Source: Bacteroidales bacterium | GTDB lineage: Bacteria > Bacteroidota > Bacteroidia > Bacteroidales > UBA932 | Direction of reading: 5' to 3' | NCBI GenBank assembly: GCA_017478685.1 | Contig: JAFVDC010000012.1 | Location: 1-9,174, forward strand | DNA length: 9,174 bases | Part shown: positions 6,819-9,174 of the stretch, piece after piece | Position numbering within the stretch: the stretch's first letter is position 1 | Layout: each line of letters begins with the position of its first letter | Notes under the pieces: model-generated | What the model saw: the letters and a program-made list of their open reading frames with translations, nothing else | Told to the model about the DNA's origin: nothing | Database searches by the model: none | Made by a program: the position numbers and the translations under genes

Positions 6819-7778
6819 ATGCAGACTATCCCTATTTTCTTCTCCGTTGACGAGCATTACGTGCCCTATCTTGCAGTGGCCCTTAACTCTATTAAAGACA
6901 ATGCGTCTGAGCGTTATCTCTATCATATTCATATACTTAACGACAATATTTCCTGTGAAAGTAAATCACGTCTTAAGAACCTTGAGAGTCCGAATTTCAC
7001 TCTGGAATTCAATTCTCTCACGGAAAAGCTCCGTTGCCTTGACAGATTGAGGAAGCACCGCTTCAAGGCTTTCTCTTCTCTCAGTATCTACTTCCGCCTT
7101 TTTATCCCTATGCTTTTCCCTCAATACGACAAAGGAATATATCTGGATGCCGATATTGTTGTTCCGGGAGATATATCCGAACTCTGGCAGGAGCCTCTAG
7201 GCAATAATCTTATTGGTGCCGTTGCCGATTACAGTATCCAGCATATAACCCCGTTCATGCGTTATATTGATGACTATGTTGGTGTGGATCACCGCAAGTA
7301 TGTAAATTCCGGAGTTCTCCTTATGAACCTCCGGCGCCTTCGCGAAGTTGATATTGCAGGTAAGTTCATGAGCTGGATGGTTAAGTACTCCCTTGGGACC
7401 GTTGCTCCTGACCAGGACTATCTTAACGCGCTTTGTTGGAACAGCATCCTCTATCTTGACCCTTGCTGGGACGCTATGCCTGGTGGAACTGTTACTTCGT
7501 TTGACGGCCCTCAGATAATACATTTCAACCTTGCAGCCAAGCCCTGGCTTAATGACAGCGTGCCATATGACGAAGTTTTCTGGAAGTACTCCGAGACCAG
7601 CGGTTTTCACGATGAAATCCGCTCACGCCGGTACAGTTTCCTCCATAATCCGGAAGCTGTCAGGAAGTACAGGAGCGGGGTAGACGGCCTTGTCAGGATG
7701 GCTGCGGAGCTTACAGGATCGGCCACATCGTTCCGTTCCATTATATCTTCAAGGAAAGAATTCCGCCTATGCTGTTAG
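6819..7778 (+). CDS. GT8-family glycosyltransferase
   Basis: This 319-residue protein transfers a sugar, usually glucose or galactose from a UDP-sugar, with retention of configuration. The GT-A fold opens with IPIFFSVDEHYVPYLAVALNS (4-24), the typical GT8 nucleotide-binding start. The metal-binding DXD is D110-A-D112 in YLDADIVV. YVNSGVLLMNLRRLR (161-175) and DQDYLNAL (198-205) are acceptor-site signatures, and IIHFNLAAKPW (233-243) supplies the conserved H235 and KPW. A basic C-terminal tail follows, ending in Cys-Cys. No signal peptide or clear membrane helix is seen, so it probably works on the inner face of the membrane, as LPS or glycolipid GT8 enzymes do. It overlaps the acyltransferase gene by 10 bp, implying translational coupling and a shared pathway. 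The leader is A-rich with no Shine-Dalgarno. Sugar and acceptor are unknown. Confidence 0.9.
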   Translation: MQTIPIFFSVDEHYVPYLAVALNSIKDNASERYLYHIHILNDNISCESKSRLKNLESPNFTLEFNSLTEKLRCLDRLRKHRFKAFSSLSIYFRLFIPMLFPQYDKGIYLDADIVVPGDISELWQEPLGNNLIGAVADYSIQHITPFMRYIDDYVGVDHRKYVNSGVLLMNLRRLREVDIAGKFMSWMVKYSLGTVAPDQDYLNALCWNSILYLDPCWDAMPGGTVTSFDGPQIIHFNLAAKPWLNDSVPYDEVFWKYSETSGFHDEIRSRRYSFLHNPEAVRKYRSGVDGLVRMAAELTGSATSFRSIISSRKEFRLCC

Positions 7779-8626
7779 TAACGCCCGGACGGGAACTGGC
7801 CATTGAAAACATAAGGAGAGCGGCCACTGAGGGCAGGTTCAACGACAAGACCGAGCCATTTGACCCGGAAATTACTCCTGACGCGCTCAAGGCCGATATC
7901 CTTGGCTATGTATCCCGCCTGGACTCGCCGGTCCAGAAACTTAAAACCGCCGTTGCAAGGGCCGTGGTCCGCTCCTGGGTGAGGAAGTGGAGTGAGCCGG
8001 TGAACGAAATTACCGGCATCCGGAACCTTCTCACTGTACAGGGGGCTGCCTTCCTTACCAGCAACCACTTCAACCCTTTTGACAACGGTGTCCATCGCAC
8101 ACTTTCGCGTCTCACAGGGCGGGACCGCCTTGTGGCCATAAGCCAGGGAACCAACTTTGTGATGCCTGGGCTCAACGGCTTTATCCTTAGGAATATAGAT
8201 GTAATTCCGCTCATTCAGGAACCGTCATATATGAACGGGGCTTTCCGTAAACTGATGCAAAGAAACCTTGACCGTAACCGCTTCATCCTCATTTACCCGG
8301 AGCAGGAGATGTGGTTCAACTACCGTAAGCCCCGTCCCGGAAAGAGGGGAGCCTTCCTTTTTGCTGCGGAGTACGGCGTCCCGGTGGTCCCCACCTTTGT
8401 GGAAATGGTGGATCTCCCGGAAGTTGTGGCCCCCGGTTTTCATGACGTTAAGCTTGTCCTCCACGTGCTGCCGCCCATTTTTCCGGACCCCGAAAGATCG
8501 GCCCGTGAAAACAGTTTCCTCATGTGCCAGGCCGATTATGACGCCAAGGTGCGCTGCTACGAGCAGTGCTACGGGCGCCCTCTCACTTACGAATTCTCAA
8601 AAGAAGATATAGCCGGTCTCATATAG
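7769..8626 (+). CDS. PlsC-like (LPLAT family) acyltransferase
   Basis: This 285-residue protein shows the glycerolphosphate/lysophospholipid acyltransferase pattern. The catalytic HX4D motif is H100-FNPF-D105 within TSNHFNPFDNG. A substrate-binding segment, NFVMPGLNGFILRNIDVIPL (129-148), precedes YPEQEMWFN (176-184), which stands where most PlsC proteins have EGTR. KRGAFLFAAEYGVPVVPTFVEM (192-213) supplies the conserved block IV with its 'VPVVP' strand. About 90 N-terminal residues before the catalytic core contain amphipathic sequence and no obvious signal peptide. ATG 7769 lies inside the last codons of the GT8 gene, so the pair is co-translated. Making phosphatidic acid is possible, but the PEQ variant and the glycosyltransferase partner suggest acylation of a glycolipid or LPS-type precursor. 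The acceptor is not determinable. Confidence 0.85.
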   Translation: MLLVTPGRELAIENIRRAATEGRFNDKTEPFDPEITPDALKADILGYVSRLDSPVQKLKTAVARAVVRSWVRKWSEPVNEITGIRNLLTVQGAAFLTSNHFNPFDNGVHRTLSRLTGRDRLVAISQGTNFVMPGLNGFILRNIDVIPLIQEPSYMNGAFRKLMQRNLDRNRFILIYPEQEMWFNYRKPRPGKRGAFLFAAEYGVPVVPTFVEMVDLPEVVAPGFHDVKLVLHVLPPIFPDPERSARENSFLMCQADYDAKVRCYEQCYGRPLTYEFSKEDIAGLI

Positions 8627-8661
8627 CTTAATATTCTTTTCATTTTTTGCCGGATTTGTTG

Positions 8662-8669
8662 TATATTTG
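8662..8669 (+). promoter_or_regulatory. -7 element of the ppdK promoter
   Basis: TATATTTG matches the Bacteroidetes -7 consensus TAnnTTTG exactly; the region about 20 bp upstream (TTTC, 8638-8641) is a weak -33 element. Transcription would start near 8676 and leave a leader of roughly 43 nt before ATG 8719. The 92-bp gap after the acyltransferase (8627-8718) shows no convincing terminator hairpin, so some read-through into ppdK is possible. Confidence 0.55.
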
Positions 8670-8718
8670 CATGATTTGGAAGACAAATTCGTAAAATATA
8701 TTATAAACCCACTTTTTT

Positions 8719-9174
8719 ATGGCAGAAATCAAGAAAAGAGTCTATCGTTTTGGCGGAAAGCACGCCGAAGGCGATGGCAAGATGAGAGAGCTTCTTGGCG
8801 GCAAGGGTGCAAACCTGGCCGAAATGAACCTCCTTGGCATGCCGGTTCCCGCCGGTTTTACCATCACAACCGAATGCTGCACTGAGTACTACCGTCTTGG
8901 TGGTGGCTACACCCCCGAACTCAAGAGAGACGTTGCAGCCGCCCTTGAGGCAACGGAAAAGATCATGGGCAAGAAATTCGGCGACGCAGAAGATCCCCTC
9001 CTTGTCAGCTGCCGCTCCGGTGCACGCTCTTCCATGCCCGGCATGATGGACACCATCCTCAATATCGGCCTTTGCTCCAAGACCATCCCCGGCCTCATCA
9101 AGAAAACCGGCAACCCCCGCTTTGTGTACGACGCATACCGTCGTCTCATCATGATGTACTCAGACGTCGTGATG
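8719..9174 (+). CDS. ppdK: Pyruvate, phosphate dikinase, N-terminal part (3' end outside window)
   Basis: The first 152 codons of a gene running off the window end. PPDK interconverts ATP, phosphate and pyruvate with AMP, pyrophosphate and phosphoenolpyruvate, and in anaerobic Bacteroidales serves PPi-linked glycolysis or gluconeogenesis in the cytoplasm. The start of the ATP-grasp domain is clear. LLGGKGANLAEM (25-36) carries the ATP-binding lysine K29. MPVPAGFTITTECC (41-54) follows. LVSCRSGARSSMPGMMDTIL (95-114) carries the ATP-phosphate arginine R99, with Cys where many homologues have Val. GNPRFVYDAYRRLIMMY (131-147) is the usual continuation. The full protein should be about 870-910 residues. 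ATG 8719 is chosen because it gives the standard N-terminus starting just before the RFGG segment. It has its own promoter-like sequence and seems functionally separate from the preceding pair. Confidence 0.96.
   Translation, partial: MAEIKKRVYRFGGKHAEGDGKMRELLGGKGANLAEMNLLGMPVPAGFTITTECCTEYYRLGGGYTPELKRDVAAALEATEKIMGKKFGDAEDPLLVSCRSGARSSMPGMMDTILNIGLCSKTIPGLIKKTGNPRFVYDAYRRLIMMYSDVVM

Noticed and set aside
8667..8885. 72-codon open frame starting upstream of ppdK
   Set aside because: It overlaps the clear N-terminus of pyruvate, phosphate dikinase in another frame and has no recognisable content.

Overview
The window looks like chromosomal DNA of a Bacteroidales bacterium; the genus cannot be fixed from the sequence. 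The evidence is a SusE/SusF-type starch-binding protein beside lipoprotein glycoside hydrolases, a FucP-type sugar permease paired with a ROK sugar kinase, start codons with A/T-rich leaders and no Shine-Dalgarno sequence, and several upstream matches to the Bacteroidetes -7 element TAnnTTTG.

Region 1 (1-3471, + strand) is the 3' end of a polysaccharide utilisation operon. It holds the C-terminal part of a SusE/SusF-like surface glycan-binding protein, a GH13 alpha-amylase-family lipoprotein with an N-terminal CBM26-like module, and a GH53 endo-beta-1,4-galactanase lipoprotein. The genes are 6 and 12 nt apart and end at a hairpin that can terminate transcription from both sides. An alpha-glucan enzyme and a beta-galactan enzyme at the end of one Sus-type operon is an unusual pairing. 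Region 2 (3503-5761, - strand) encodes a sugar:H+ symporter of the FucP/glucose-galactose type followed by a ROK sugar kinase, a plausible uptake-and-phosphorylation route for monosaccharides released by such enzymes. A good Bacteroidetes promoter lies just upstream of the permease.

Region 3 (5828-6818) is a membrane-anchored LytTR-domain transcription regulator (- strand) and the divergent intergenic region upstream of it. That region holds the most striking non-coding signal here: the octamer TTCGTCCC at exactly 20-bp steps (6680, 6700, 6720), a variant at 6637 overlapping the regulator's start codon, an inverted copy at 6654-6661 and a degraded copy at 6741. Size and spacing resemble known LytTR operators (short direct repeats about two helical turns apart), so it is probably the regulator's own binding array, acting on itself and possibly on the divergent glycosyltransferase.

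Region 4 (6819-8626, + strand) is a translationally overlapping pair: a GT8-family glycosyltransferase and a PlsC-like acyltransferase, suggesting envelope glycolipid or LPS modification. Region 5 (8627-9174) has a promoter-like sequence and the N-terminal 152 residues of pyruvate, phosphate dikinase, cut by the window end. No tRNA, rRNA, CRISPR array or mobile element was seen.
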